Shown here: positions 52,166 through 61,323 of the stretch, piece after piece
Numbering within the stretch: position 1 is the first letter of the stretch
Layout: each line of letters opens with the position of its first letter
Source: Thaumasiovibrio subtropicus
Lineage (GTDB): Bacteria; Pseudomonadota; Gammaproteobacteria; Enterobacterales; Vibrionaceae
Assembly (NCBI RefSeq): GCF_019703835.1
Contig: NZ_AP023055.1
Location: 1,736,001 to 1,800,000 of the forward strand
Reading direction: 5' to 3'
DNA: 64,000 nt
Translations under genes and position numbers: made by a program
Notes under the pieces: generated by a model
Told to the model about the DNA's origin: nothing
The model's input: only the letters and a program-made list of their open reading frames with translations
Databases searched by the model: none

Positions 52166-52777
52166 TTAAAACTGAGGTTGTGAAACCGCGACAGGTTGAA
52201 GCCCTTCGTAATCAACAATCACATCTGAAATAGGTGCATTACCGAAACTATCATCAATGTACGTCGCTGCGACCAAGTAGTGAAACTCTAGCGCTTGCGC
52301 CTGCGTCAACTCCGTTTTGGCAATGTAAATAACGGAACGACGAGGGAAAGAGACACTGATCTTGTCTGTACCGAGCTGCTTCTGCGCCTCGGTTAGGAAG
52401 CCTTCGCACAGCACCAACTCTGAGGAATAGGGAGCACCCGATGCGGTTAATCCATAATCGGAAAAAGCGCTTAACTCAAAGGGCTGGCTACATAAGTTAC
52501 GCTTTGCTTCCGCTGCCATCTCTTCAAATGGTTGAGACAACACTTCGCGGATCACAAACTCATAATTGTCCGGTTTATCATATGCATACGCAATCACTGG
52601 AAACGGTGCTTTGTCCAACCCTAGAAAAGCTTCACTCGCCACTATCGCTTTGTGTTGCCAACCAGAGGGTTTGAAAATAGGAAAGAGAGTCTCGGTGCTG
52701 TTAGAGAAAGCCGAAAAAGGCAAAACAGCAGAAGCTGCTAGCAACGCTGCAATCGCACGTTGAGGGGTACTTTTCAC
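52166..52777 (-). CDS. hypothetical exported protein, 203 aa
   Basis: It begins at a GTG (52777) with AAGGA upstream. A signal peptide is predicted (AIAALLAASAVLPFSAFS, cleavage near AFS|NS). The mature part has two cysteines (NLCSQPF and LVLCEGFL) that may pair. Motifs FPVIAYAYDKPDNYEFVIRE and RRSVIYIAKTELTQAQALEFHYLV suggest a compact mixed alpha/beta domain. No family recognised. It sits between two immunity-like paralogues on the opposite strand and looks more like core sequence than they do. Confidence 0.65.
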   Translation of the reverse strand: MKSTPQRAIAALLAASAVLPFSAFSNSTETLFPIFKPSGWQHKAIVASEAFLGLDKAPFPVIAYAYDKPDNYEFVIREVLSQPFEEMAAEAKRNLCSQPFELSAFSDYGLTASGAPYSSELVLCEGFLTEAQKQLGTDKISVSFPRRSVIYIAKTELTQAQALEFHYLVAATYIDDSFGNAPISDVIVDYEGLQPVAVSQPQF

Positions 52778-53066
52778 TTGAACGTCCTTGAGTCTGAGTG
52801 TTAGATGTGAAGCTCATATTAACCAGATACTTTTTACATAACATCACAAGGCAAGTTAAATGCTAGTCCACGCTGAAACTGTCTATTTTTTCATTCAAAA
52901 AATGCTGCTTTCTATTCATAGACAATAACCCAAGATGTTCAAAAGCCGCGCAGTAGAATGCATTCCCAAAAGGTGTGTTAGACTGCAGGCAAGTGTCTAC
53001 ACACAAATATGACAAAGGCACTATCGATGATATCACCATTAAAGAACTCAACATTGGGAATTAGAT

Positions 53067-54032
53067 ATGGACTTCTTAAGGGAACACCACCGCAAAGATA
53101 TCAACAAGGACAAGAAAAAGCGCCTTGCTAATTCAATTCAGAAAAGCATGTCGTTTGATAGTAAGTCAATCCTGAATCGTGATGACAATTCACTACGTTT
53201 CAACTCATTGCACCTAAAGTCAATATTCGATTTGATGACATTAACAATGTTCATTGAAGACAATAATAGTGTCAGCAAATCATACATATCATTTGCCAAG
53301 TCGCTTTTTAACTTGGCATTTGATATCCGTACTGCCGAAGAAAAAGTGAACCTTAGCACCCTTCGTCACTGTGAAGATCGCAAGGTAAATGTTGACCGAA
53401 GTACGCTTCATCAAAGAGATCTCTTCAATTGCCTATACCTAAATCTCTTCACTGGAGATAACGAAGCACTGAAACAGTTGAGAAGTACTGATTTTAGCCT
53501 TCATCTTAACTATATAAACAGTAACATGGTGGACATAGATCGTCTGTTTATTGAACTGCTTGTTTCATTTGCACTCAATGATGTCAACGATCAGGATAAG
53601 GTTAGATTACTCGATAGCGTTCAGCCTTATCTTGTTCCCGGCGCAATTAGCCAACACTCAAATCAGTATACTGAGAATATATATCGCTTTCTTGTTTTCC
53701 CATTATATAGCTACGTGTTGTTCGGCTGGGGGTTTGAACGTAAAAGCCTCGATGAACTGACATCGATGGCATTACAAGCCCACTATGAATATTACTCTGA
53801 GGTACTTCCTGTAGATAACTGTGACACCGACCAAGATCTATACCTCAATCATGGTGAAGTGGCTACTTGCGTTGGTATTACAGGCGTACTGAAAGCAATT
53901 TACAATCACTACGGTAAAAGGATGAGTCATGATTCTCCTTACCTTCCAAGTCATTTCATTTATAATAATGAAACGTTCAACATAGACCCCACGCACTTCT
54001 CTGAAAAGGCCATCGATCTGATTTCAAATTAA
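53067..54032 (+). CDS. helical protein, possible Imm49-like immunity protein, second paralogue
   Basis: A 321-residue AT-rich gene with the same architecture as the one at 51128. The shared C-terminal block reads YRFLVFPLYSYVLFGWGFER, then MALQAHYEYYSEVLP and DSPYLPSHFI in overlapping segments. The last is close to the DSxYLP ending I associate with Imm49. The N-terminal halves are strongly diverged. The ATG at 53067 has GGGAATTAGAT upstream. Orphan immunity genes are often kept in tandem arrays after loss of the cognate toxin. Confident as a gene; the family assignment is tentative. Confidence 0.6.
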   Translation: MDFLREHHRKDINKDKKKRLANSIQKSMSFDSKSILNRDDNSLRFNSLHLKSIFDLMTLTMFIEDNNSVSKSYISFAKSLFNLAFDIRTAEEKVNLSTLRHCEDRKVNVDRSTLHQRDLFNCLYLNLFTGDNEALKQLRSTDFSLHLNYINSNMVDIDRLFIELLVSFALNDVNDQDKVRLLDSVQPYLVPGAISQHSNQYTENIYRFLVFPLYSYVLFGWGFERKSLDELTSMALQAHYEYYSEVLPVDNCDTDQDLYLNHGEVATCVGITGVLKAIYNHYGKRMSHDSPYLPSHFIYNNETFNIDPTHFSEKAIDLISN

Positions 54033-54078
54033 GCGAATGTGATGGGTTGCCCAAAAAATAGTAAGTCTGAAGGCATCG

Positions 54079-54858
54079 CTATTCCGAGTAACGCCCCCTC
54101 ACCCGCTTCACATACCCATAAGGCGTGACTTTCGCGATTTGTTTGAACTCTCGCGTCATATGGGCTTGGTCGGAAAAGCCTTGCGATAGGGCGATATCCA
54201 CCAGAGGAGCATGTGATTGTTTTAGTGCTTCTCGGGTGCGCTTAACGCGGAGAATACGTGCCGCTTGTTTTGGGGTTACCCCTAACCAGCGCTGAAATTG
54301 CCGCTCTAGCTGCCGTTGGCTAATGGTTAAGGTGTCTGGATTGAGCCCTTCAGCAAGGCTTAACGCATTCAAGGCACTGGCAAGTGAGGGAGGGATCTGT
54401 TCACTAAAACGGAGGTGGATTTTCAGCCAACGGTAAAGACTGTTCATTTTCGCATAAGGCCCCGTAGAGGCAGAAAGTTGCTTAAATAACGAGAGCAATG
54501 CGTGCTCAAAGACCGTGTTCGCCACTAAAGGCGTAGGCGTATCGCAAAGCCTATTCATCACCCCATATCCCACCGCGGGGTGAAACCGCATGCCGGCCAT
54601 TACACTGCCTGCGGGCATGGCCAGCAAGGCGCTGTCTTTACTGACCGGTTGCAGAATCACCCCCGTCTCAAACGGTTGTTGGTTTATCGCGATTGTGTTC
54701 GTCAAATTAAACACTATCCCACTGCCAATATCCCCCGGCAGCCAAGCTTCAACTGCGTGAGACTCGCTCGCAGATGCGACCCACAACGCTTGCACCGACG
54801 CAGATAAACAACCACGCGGATGGTACAAAGAGAGCTGTAAAGGATTCGCGTCTGCCAT
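54079..54858 (-). CDS. AraC family transcriptional regulator
   Basis: A 259-residue regulator. The N-terminal half (about 1-150) is an effector domain of the DUF6597-like kind (GSVMAGMRFHPAVGYGVM). The C-terminal HTH pair is LTISQRQLERQFQRWLGVTPKQAARILR and VDIALSQGFSDQAHMTREFKQIAKVTPYGYVKR in overlapping segments. ATG 54858 is preferred over a GTG at 54867 because AAGG lies at suitable spacing. It follows the AhpD-like gene by 20 bases on the same strand, so the pair is probably an operon. Confidence 0.9.
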   Translation of the reverse strand: MADANPLQLSLYHPRGCLSASVQALWVASASESHAVEAWLPGDIGSGIVFNLTNTIAINQQPFETGVILQPVSKDSALLAMPAGSVMAGMRFHPAVGYGVMNRLCDTPTPLVANTVFEHALLSLFKQLSASTGPYAKMNSLYRWLKIHLRFSEQIPPSLASALNALSLAEGLNPDTLTISQRQLERQFQRWLGVTPKQAARILRVKRTREALKQSHAPLVDIALSQGFSDQAHMTREFKQIAKVTPYGYVKRVRGRYSE

Positions 54859-54878
54859 CGCTATCACGCCTTTTGTAA

Positions 54879-55340
54879 TTAGCTAGGTTGATACTCACCG
54901 ACCACGGGTTGAAACGCTTTCACAATACGGTTCCAACTGTTGATCGCATTGACGGCTATCGTTAGGTCGACGATACCACGCTCACCCAACTTCGCCAACG
55001 TATGCTGATACATCTCATCTGATGCCGCTTTTGCCGCTGTTAACTGCTCTGCCCATGCTAGCGCTGCACGCTCATTTACAGTGTAAAGCGGCATCTCTCG
55101 CCATGCGCTCAAGCCAATAATGCGTTCTGGTGTCTCACCATACTTAAGTGCATCTTTGGTGTGCATATCAATACAAAATGCGCACTGGTTGATTTGCGAT
55201 ATACGCAGTTTTACTAACTCCCATAGGGTCACTGAGAGGGTTTGACTGTCAGCAAAGTGCTGGGCCAAGTAGGCTTCTTGTGAAAGTAAAATCTTGAGTG
55301 CTTCTGGCGCTACCGCCATATAATCGATTCGTGCTGTCAT
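54879..55340 (-). CDS. carboxymuconolactone decarboxylase/AhpD-like protein
   Basis: A 153-residue helical protein of the alkylhydroperoxidase-D-like family. The active-site CxxC motif with downstream His is present in NQCAFCIDMHTKDAL (Cys-Ala-Phe-Cys, then HTK). Such proteins are peroxidases or redox-linked enzymes. The surrounding LSAWREMPLYTVNERAALAW is typical. ATG 55340 follows AAGGAGAAAG. It is first in an operon with an AraC regulator, 20 bases downstream. Confidence 0.92.
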   Translation of the reverse strand: MTARIDYMAVAPEALKILLSQEAYLAQHFADSQTLSVTLWELVKLRISQINQCAFCIDMHTKDALKYGETPERIIGLSAWREMPLYTVNERAALAWAEQLTAAKAASDEMYQHTLAKLGERGIVDLTIAVNAINSWNRIVKAFQPVVGEYQPS

Positions 55341-55441
55341 GGTGCTTTCTCCTTGTTGAGTTCAAGCACAGACTATCGCTGACCAACCAACAAGGATTGA
55401 AGATTTTCGACATCATCAAGAAATCGATGAAAAAAGCACAA

Positions 55442-56290
55442 TTAACTCTGAGTGCGACTCACAGTAGAGATCGCTTTTGAAAGCGGGTGAGCGACGTCAT
55501 CCCCCATCATGGCGGTGATTTTAAAGAACAACACATCAAACACGACACTCTGCATTAATTGCGGGGTCACGATGCCAAGTTGCGAATGCTGCTCATTGTA
55601 GAAATAGGGGATAACCCAATCGGCCATTTGCGAGATTTTATCTTTGCCGTAACGGGTGAGCGCGATCACTGATGCGCCTGCCTCTTTGGCACTTTCCAAA
55701 GCCATGATCGCTTCTTTCGTATTCCCGCGTGCAGAAATGATAATGGCCACATCGTCGGCCTTCATGAGCGACGCATGCACCAGTTGAGAGTGATAATCAA
55801 CGTTAAACTGCACATTGATGCCAATACGGATCAACTTATGGTTGATCTCTGCCGCGACCAACGCGGAAGCGCCAATGCCAATCAACACGACCTTGCCGCT
55901 ACGGATAATTTTCTCAGCACAGAGATCGAGTACGTCAGGATCAATCAAATCCAGTGAACGTTCAATCCCAGAGGTAAAGAGTGACTTGGATTTCGCAATC
56001 AACTCTGGCGTAGAGTCGGCTTTATCAAGGGTTTGGTAGAGTTCTGAGGAGTCTACAGGCTGGTCTTTCTTGCCATATAGCGCCATTTTCAATTCCGAAT
56101 AACCACTGCAACCCAGGCTGCGTGCATAACGAACAACAGAGGCATTGCTCGCATCGCACATGTCGCCCAATGCCTTGGCACTTAAATCGGTAATATCAAA
56201 ATGGCGCTCGACAATTAAGCGAGATAGTTTTCTCTCGGTTGGGCTACCTGTTTCCATCAGTGCCGTCACTTTGTTTGCTATCTCGCTCAT
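55442..56290 (-). CDS. murR: RpiR family regulator of MurNAc use
   Basis: A 282-residue regulator. Residues 1-77 are an RpiR HTH (DLSAKALGDMCDASNASVVRYARSLGCSGYSELK in overlapping segments) and about 120-250 a SIS domain (KVVLIGIGASALVAAEINHKL, DVAIIISARGNTKEAIMALE) that binds a sugar phosphate. In E. coli MurR senses MurNAc-6-phosphate and represses murQP. Here the gene is the third of a co-directional murQ-murP-murR operon, 15 bases after murP. An inverted repeat before murQ is its likely operator. Confidence 0.85.
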   Translation of the reverse strand: MSEIANKVTALMETGSPTERKLSRLIVERHFDITDLSAKALGDMCDASNASVVRYARSLGCSGYSELKMALYGKKDQPVDSSELYQTLDKADSTPELIAKSKSLFTSGIERSLDLIDPDVLDLCAEKIIRSGKVVLIGIGASALVAAEINHKLIRIGINVQFNVDYHSQLVHASLMKADDVAIIISARGNTKEAIMALESAKEAGASVIALTRYGKDKISQMADWVIPYFYNEQHSQLGIVTPQLMQSVVFDVLFFKITAMMGDDVAHPLSKAISTVSRTQS

Positions 56291-56305
56291 TTCGTCCTCG
56301 AAAGA

Positions 56306-57658
56306 TTAGTTTTCTGGGTCAGTAAAACCGAGCAGCATGCTGGCCACAAAGCCAACTGCCCAAGCTATCGCAACTGAAATCACAAAGGTGCCAATCTGCC
56401 CTTCACCCACCAGCGGCAAGAGTGATAAGCCCGCAGTACCAAATGGAATAATGATACCAATCTTAAATGCGGCAATTGACGCACCACCCGCAAATCCGCC
56501 CAAACAGCCCGCGATAAAGGTTTTACCTAGCGGCAATGATACACCGAACAGCAAGGGTTCGCCTACACCCACGATACCAACAGGCAACGCACCCGCAATG
56601 GTTTTCTTTAGTCGTGCATTCTTGGTTTTAAGGTACACATATGCAGCGGCACCCACTTGTCCCATGCCTCCCATCGCTAAGATAGGGAAGAGATAATTTA
56701 AACCAAAGGTTTCCAAAATTTGCGCATGAATAGGAATCAATCCTTGGTGTAAACCGGTTAAAAGCAGGAATAAGAAACCACCACCCAGCACACCGCCGAC
56801 CGCGACAGAGCCCGCAGAATCACCTAACAGCGCCGTTGACACCACACTGCCTAACCAAACATTCACCGTATGCGCGATGGGCTGCATGATAAACAGCGCG
56901 ACAAACGCTGAAACCATGATGGTGACCAAAGGCGTTAAGATAAGGTCGAGGCTTTCGCGACACCGTGAACGGAACCACACCTCAAACTTCGACGAGAACA
57001 GACACACCATCAATACGGCAAATAGACCGCCACCGTTTGGAGTGAGCTTTTCGCCAAACAGCGTGACATTGGCAAGGCTTGGCGACATCAACAACCCCGC
57101 CATCACCGCACCAATCGCTGGAGACGCTTTTAACTCTTTAGCTGTGTTCATACCAATCATGATAGAGAGCACCGCAAACACCACGCGACCCACTACAGTA
57201 AAGAGGGTGAAGATATCTGGGTAGGCCTCGACCACACCGGGCGCAAGCAGTTTAAAGATATTCACGAGTCCCAAGACCAAACCACAGCCTATCAATGCTG
57301 GTATCGTCGGAACGAAAATCGCCGCTAAGGTGTTGAGTGCACCGCGCAAAGTGAGTTTTTGTGGTGCAAAGGTTTGATCATCAACAGCACTGTCACCCTG
57401 ATAGCGTTTGTTTAATACCCCGTGTACTTTGCCCGCCGTGCCCATACCCACGATCACCTGATACTGTTCACCAGCATCGACGACCCCACTGATACCATCA
57501 CACTTTTTCAAGCCATCCATGTCCATCAAACTGCGATCTTTTAAGACGATGCGAACCCGTGTCATGCAGTGCGTCAGTGTCGCAACGTTATCCAGTCCGC
57601 CGATGTGTTTCTCAATCGCAGAGGCGATATTTTCAAGATGCTCTATTTTCTTACCCAT
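56306..57658 (-). CDS. murP: PTS MurNAc transporter, EIIBC component
   Basis: A 450-residue PTS permease. The N-terminal EIIB domain (about 1-85) has the phosphorylated Cys in ATLTHCMTRVRIVLKD. The EIIC domain (about 105-450) has about ten membrane segments and the conserved GVGEPLLFGVSLPLGKTF loop. It lacks an EIIA domain, as in MurP, which uses the glucose EIIA in trans. It imports N-acetylmuramic acid with phosphorylation to the 6-phosphate. It lies 10 bases after murQ and 15 before murR, and context with MurQ secures the assignment. Confidence 0.92.
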   Translation of the reverse strand: MGKKIEHLENIASAIEKHIGGLDNVATLTHCMTRVRIVLKDRSLMDMDGLKKCDGISGVVDAGEQYQVIVGMGTAGKVHGVLNKRYQGDSAVDDQTFAPQKLTLRGALNTLAAIFVPTIPALIGCGLVLGLVNIFKLLAPGVVEAYPDIFTLFTVVGRVVFAVLSIMIGMNTAKELKASPAIGAVMAGLLMSPSLANVTLFGEKLTPNGGGLFAVLMVCLFSSKFEVWFRSRCRESLDLILTPLVTIMVSAFVALFIMQPIAHTVNVWLGSVVSTALLGDSAGSVAVGGVLGGGFLFLLLTGLHQGLIPIHAQILETFGLNYLFPILAMGGMGQVGAAAYVYLKTKNARLKKTIAGALPVGIVGVGEPLLFGVSLPLGKTFIAGCLGGFAGGASIAAFKIGIIIPFGTAGLSLLPLVGEGQIGTFVISVAIAWAVGFVASMLLGFTDPEN

Positions 57659-57668
57659 GCTGAACTCC

Positions 57669-58571
57669 TTATGCTTGCTCGAGTTGCGACGTCAATGTCT
57701 TGAACGGTTTCGCTGCCATCACTAACGCTTCTGCAGCACTGATATCTAACTGATACTTCAAAATGGCAGCGCGTACGTTGTACTTCACGACCGAGAGCAA
57801 AGCAGCAGCAGTGTCGATATCTACCTCGCACACCTGCGCTACGATGCCTTCCGCACGTTTTCGCAGCTTTTCATTGCTCGCGACAACATCAATCATCAGA
57901 TTGCCATGCACCTTACCTAGCTGGATCATCACCGCGGTACTGATCATCCCGAGCAACATTTTTTGTGCCGAACCTGATTTCATGCGCGTCGACCCCGACA
58001 GCACTTCTGCGCCCACATCTGGCGCTATCGCGACATCGGCAAGATCACAAATTTCGCCGCCACCCCGTGTACACAGTGCAATGGTCTTCGCACCGATACT
58101 GTTGGCATACTGCATACCGGCAACCACAAATGGCGTGCGTCCACTTGCCGCTATCCCCATCACCACATCTTTTTCGGTCAAGTGTCGCTGGGTTAGTTCA
58201 TAGATCGCAGCGTCACGGTCATCTTCCACATCTTCAACCGCCGCCAACATGGCTTCTAACCCACCCGCAATAATGGATTGCACCAGTTCAGGAGACGTAC
58301 CAAACGTCGGCGGGCATTCCGCAGAATCTAATACACCTAGTCGACCACTCGTCCCTGCACCAAGGTATATCAGTCGACCGCCCGCTTTGATTTGGCGAAC
58401 GATCAAGTTGACTGCCGCTTCAACCGACGCTAACTCCTGCGCGATACACTCGGCAACCATGGCATCGTGTTGATTTAGTAAACGCAGCGTCTCTGCCAGC
58501 GGCAGCGCCGAAAGTTGCACCGTGTCGCTGTTTTGCTCTCGGTGGATACAGTCCAATAGATTGCTTGTCAT
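57669..58571 (-). CDS. murQ: N-acetylmuramic acid 6-phosphate etherase
   Basis: A 300-residue SIS-domain enzyme that cleaves the lactyl ether of MurNAc-6-phosphate to give GlcNAc-6-phosphate and D-lactate. The sugar-phosphate loop is LGAGTSGRLGVLDSAECPPTFG and catalysis involves ELVQSIIAGG. GIAASGRTPFVV and LSGSTRMKSGSAQKMLLGMIS are further MurQ signatures. First gene of the murQPR operon, with an inverted repeat at 58592-58610 upstream. ATG 58571 follows GGAG. Confidence 0.95.
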   Translation of the reverse strand: MTSNLLDCIHREQNSDTVQLSALPLAETLRLLNQHDAMVAECIAQELASVEAAVNLIVRQIKAGGRLIYLGAGTSGRLGVLDSAECPPTFGTSPELVQSIIAGGLEAMLAAVEDVEDDRDAAIYELTQRHLTEKDVVMGIAASGRTPFVVAGMQYANSIGAKTIALCTRGGGEICDLADVAIAPDVGAEVLSGSTRMKSGSAQKMLLGMISTAVMIQLGKVHGNLMIDVVASNEKLRKRAEGIVAQVCEVDIDTAAALLSVVKYNVRAAILKYQLDISAAEALVMAAKPFKTLTSQLEQA

Positions 58572-58591
58572 AAAACTCCAGACTCTTTATG

Positions 58592-58610
58592 AATGTAACA
58601 TTGATACATT
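58592..58610. promoter_or_regulatory. candidate MurR operator
   Basis: AATGTAACATTGATACATT has 6-bp arms AATGTA and TACATT around a seven-base spacer, 20 bases upstream of the murQ start. Its position overlapping the expected promoter suits repression by the operon's own RpiR-type protein. Confidence 0.5.
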
Positions 58611-58705
58611 TAATATTGATCAAATGGATTTTGTTACAAGACTTCATCTGACAAAACCGTGATAGAACGCTCATAATTATTGAACTCATCAATAGTCAGC
58701 GCGGC

Positions 58706-59143
58706 ATGATCACACAACCAAACAGAAGTGCAACAGGCAAAGAGGGGATTGCTCTAAGCGACAGAAAGATAGCGAGAGTGAATGTAATGAGGTTACATTT
58801 TGCAGTTGTTAAAACTATTAGCGCAGATCAGCTAGCTGAGAACGCCACGGGGTTAGTTTTCCATAGCCTAGGCGATCTCGATATTAACAGCGATGTGGGG
58901 CGGATTATCTATACCATGATTTCAGCATTCGCCGAGATGGAGCGCAAACGCATTTTGCAGCGCTGCAACGAAGGACGCGAAAGAGCCAAAGCAGAAGGTC
59001 GGCATTTAGGCCGTTTCCCCAATCAAACGTTGCACAATGAGATCCGTCGCTTAGCCGCTGAAGGCATGAATAAGCATGCCATCAGTAAACAGTTGGGGTG
59101 CAGTCGAACCACGGTGTATAAGGTGTTGGTAGTTAATACTTAG
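58706..59143 (+). pseudogene. serine resolvase remnant, N-terminus missing
   Basis: From about 58830 the frame encodes the C-terminal half of a Tn3-type resolvase/invertase: LVFHSLGDLDINSDVGRIIY, SAFAEMERKRILQRCNEGRE and an HTH LAAEGMNKHAISKQLGCSRTTVYKVL. The catalytic N-terminal part, with the nucleophile Ser and the DRLGR arginines, is absent; the first 35 codons are unrelated sequence. It cannot act as a recombinase. It lies between murQPR and the PAAR effector module and overlaps the ankyrin gene end by 11 bases, suggesting that a former mobile element brought in that module. Confidence 0.85.
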
Positions 59144-59633
59144 CGAAAATAGTTTTGAGCTTTTCGTCTTGTCTTACTTCTGCTTGTTCCAACGCCAGGT
59201 CTTTTGTCGGAATACTACCTGTTCCTACAGCAAAGACATCGGCCCCATACTTAATAAGCAACTCAATGACATCATGGTCTACGTTGCTTCCACGATACGA
59301 CGATTTTAAGGGGGTTCTTCCATCTTCACAAAGGGTATTGGGATTAGCGTTGTTTTCGAGTAATACTCGCACACACTCTCCGTGCCTATTTTGAACGGCA
59401 TATTGCAACGGTGTTGCGCCGTAGCAATCTTGCAAGTTAACGTCTAGCCCTGAGTCAATTAAAAATTGCAGCATCTTGGGTGATGGTTTACGTCTCAGGC
59501 TACGTAACGATGTGTGTAGGTAAGTCCAATGCTCTTTTGCAGAGATTTCTTGAATATCGAACCCTTGCTTAATCAACTTTGCTACTTCATCAAAGTTATC
59601 TTGAGTGATTGCTCTTAGCATTTCGACTGCCAT
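59133..59633 (-). CDS. ankyrin-repeat protein, probable immunity protein
   Basis: A 166-residue protein with three to four ankyrin repeats: LQFLIDSGLDVNLQDCYGATPLQYAVQNRHGE and VLLENNANPNTLCEDGRTPLKSS and LLIKYGADVFAVGTG in overlapping segments. No signal peptide. It follows the PAAR-nuclease gene directly, its ribosome binding site (AAGGAG) overlapping the toxin stop. Ankyrin proteins are common immunity partners of HNH/GH-E nuclease toxins, so it probably binds and blocks the toxin's C-terminal domain. Confidence 0.85.
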   Translation of the reverse strand: MAVEMLRAITQDNFDEVAKLIKQGFDIQEISAKEHWTYLHTSLRSLRRKPSPKMLQFLIDSGLDVNLQDCYGATPLQYAVQNRHGECVRVLLENNANPNTLCEDGRTPLKSSYRGSNVDHDVIELLIKYGADVFAVGTGSIPTKDLALEQAEVRQDEKLKTIFAKY

Positions 59634-59637
59634 GGTG

Positions 59638-61323
59638 TTATCTCCTTGAATTCAAAAAATCTTCCATATCTAATAGGATATCATCAAGCTGGTCGTAACC
59701 TAGAAGTTCATCTTTATGACTCAAATTTCTATATTTTTCTTCAATTTGAAAATATTCTGGGTGGCTGTTCACAAAATCATTCAGTTCCTCTTTCGTCATA
59801 CCTAACTGCTCAGCGGCTACCAGAATACGCCTATTCTCATGCCCTGTTTTATGTCCATAGTGCCACTCTTTTATTGGTATGCCATTTTCATCGACAAACT
59901 GCCCTGCCGCATTTTTGTCAGCTGCGGCCTCTATTGCTCGTCGTGTGCCTGCTCTTAAACTCGGTCGAGTTAAACTCGTGTATGGTTTATTAGGCTCAGG
60001 GGCATACTGTCCTTTTTGATCCCGAGTACGTTGATAGACAACGTATATCGGCTTAATCCCAGAATCTTCGGGGAAGATCAAAATATAGTCACGCCAAGTA
60101 CGCTCTTCTGGCATGGGGTAGACTTCGATATGACCGACGGCTTGGTCTGGGATGGGGGTTGTATAGATTGGTTGGTGTAAGTCTTCAGTTCCATGGTGGC
60201 CTGTATTGCTAGGTATCTCGAAATCAGGTGAGTCAGGCGTCCAAAATATTGTCGGGCCATCGTCTTCAAGTTGAACACTCAAGTTACCGTTATTGTCATA
60301 GCCCACCCTTTTGGTTGGAATATAAGTACTATCTGCGTGAAATGCCCTGACAACGGGATACCAACCTGGTTGTGCCGGTGGCTCAATTTCAATTCGAATG
60401 CGGGAGGGAACGAGTCCCATTGTTCGAAGCTCTTCATCATCAAACTGCGTATCATCACCATGATCATCAGGTCGAAACAACAGCAAACTAAGGCTTGCCG
60501 CAATAGCTGGACCAGGGGGTAGTCTCATCGCTAGCGTAAAGTCATCGAGAACGGCATCTTTAAGGTTGCCACCGGCTTTCGTTAACTCAATTGCTAGCTC
60601 ATCATTGGCTTTTGAAATCGCTGTTCCTGTGCCATAGGTCGCCATCGAGCCTTGTAAAACTGTTGGAGGAGGCAGCGGGACTGCTGCATGCGCTTTGGGA
60701 AAAATCATATTGCTGAAAAACTCAAAGACACCGAAGTTACTAATTGGCTCAGGTGCTTCATTGGCCTCTATGTCACCGGCAGGGCGAAGACAAGACTTGC
60801 AGAAAACTTTCTCTTTTTCTTCATCCTCATTGTTGAACAGTGGTTGGCTGGTTCTATTGATGATTTCAAGAGGATCAATTTTATTAGAATGCGCTGCACT
60901 TTCTAATGGGTGGGAGAGCAGTGATTGGCTTGATCTTGTTAATATGGATTGAGCCTGATTTGAAGACTCTTCTTTGTATCGAGGAAGATTGACTGGTGCG
61001 ATCTCTTCAACCTCTAATGTTGGCACTGCAGGCTGGTCCCCAATCGTTACTGTGCCAGAGCCAATGGTGACACCACCACAGCTAACACTCCCGCCTTGTA
61101 AGGCAGCAGGTTTACCATTAATAAAGACGGAAGAGGCGCCACTGGAAATACTGCGCCCATGAGGGGGATGCTTTGGTTTCGAATGAGGAACAAGCGGGTC
61201 TCCTTCACGTCCAGCCGGTTTACCATCAATAAATACGTTAGATGAACCGCCACAAACTGGAGTTGGAGGGAAACCATCATGCCCAGTCCCTATGTCGCCT
61301 AGCTTGACTGCTTTCCCGCCCAT
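59638..61323 (-). CDS. PAAR-domain T6SS effector with C-terminal GH-E nuclease
   Basis: A 561-residue modular toxin. Residues about 1-105 are a PAAR spike domain (MGGKAVKLGDIGTGHDGFPP, SSGASSVFINGKPAALQGG) that caps the VgrG tip of a type VI secretion system. The middle (about 340-460) is pyocin-S-like, including VYPMPEERTWRDYILIFPEDSG. The C-terminal 70 residues contain WHYGHKTGHENRRIL, the GHE pattern of the GH-E HNH/EndoVII-type nuclease family, which cleaves nucleic acid. ATG 61323 follows AAAGGAGA. The immunity gene follows with four bases between. No other T6SS gene is in the window; it is an orphan effector island. Confidence 0.9.
   Translation of the reverse strand: MGGKAVKLGDIGTGHDGFPPTPVCGGSSNVFIDGKPAGREGDPLVPHSKPKHPPHGRSISSGASSVFINGKPAALQGGSVSCGGVTIGSGTVTIGDQPAVPTLEVEEIAPVNLPRYKEESSNQAQSILTRSSQSLLSHPLESAAHSNKIDPLEIINRTSQPLFNNEDEEKEKVFCKSCLRPAGDIEANEAPEPISNFGVFEFFSNMIFPKAHAAVPLPPPTVLQGSMATYGTGTAISKANDELAIELTKAGGNLKDAVLDDFTLAMRLPPGPAIAASLSLLLFRPDDHGDDTQFDDEELRTMGLVPSRIRIEIEPPAQPGWYPVVRAFHADSTYIPTKRVGYDNNGNLSVQLEDDGPTIFWTPDSPDFEIPSNTGHHGTEDLHQPIYTTPIPDQAVGHIEVYPMPEERTWRDYILIFPEDSGIKPIYVVYQRTRDQKGQYAPEPNKPYTSLTRPSLRAGTRRAIEAAADKNAAGQFVDENGIPIKEWHYGHKTGHENRRILVAAEQLGMTKEELNDFVNSHPEYFQIEEKYRNLSHKDELLGYDQLDDILLDMEDFLNSRR

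Noticed and set aside
52863..53054. 63-codon frame on the minus strand between the two immunity-like genes
   Set aside because: No convincing ribosome binding site and the composition is not protein-like; probably chance in AT-rich sequence.
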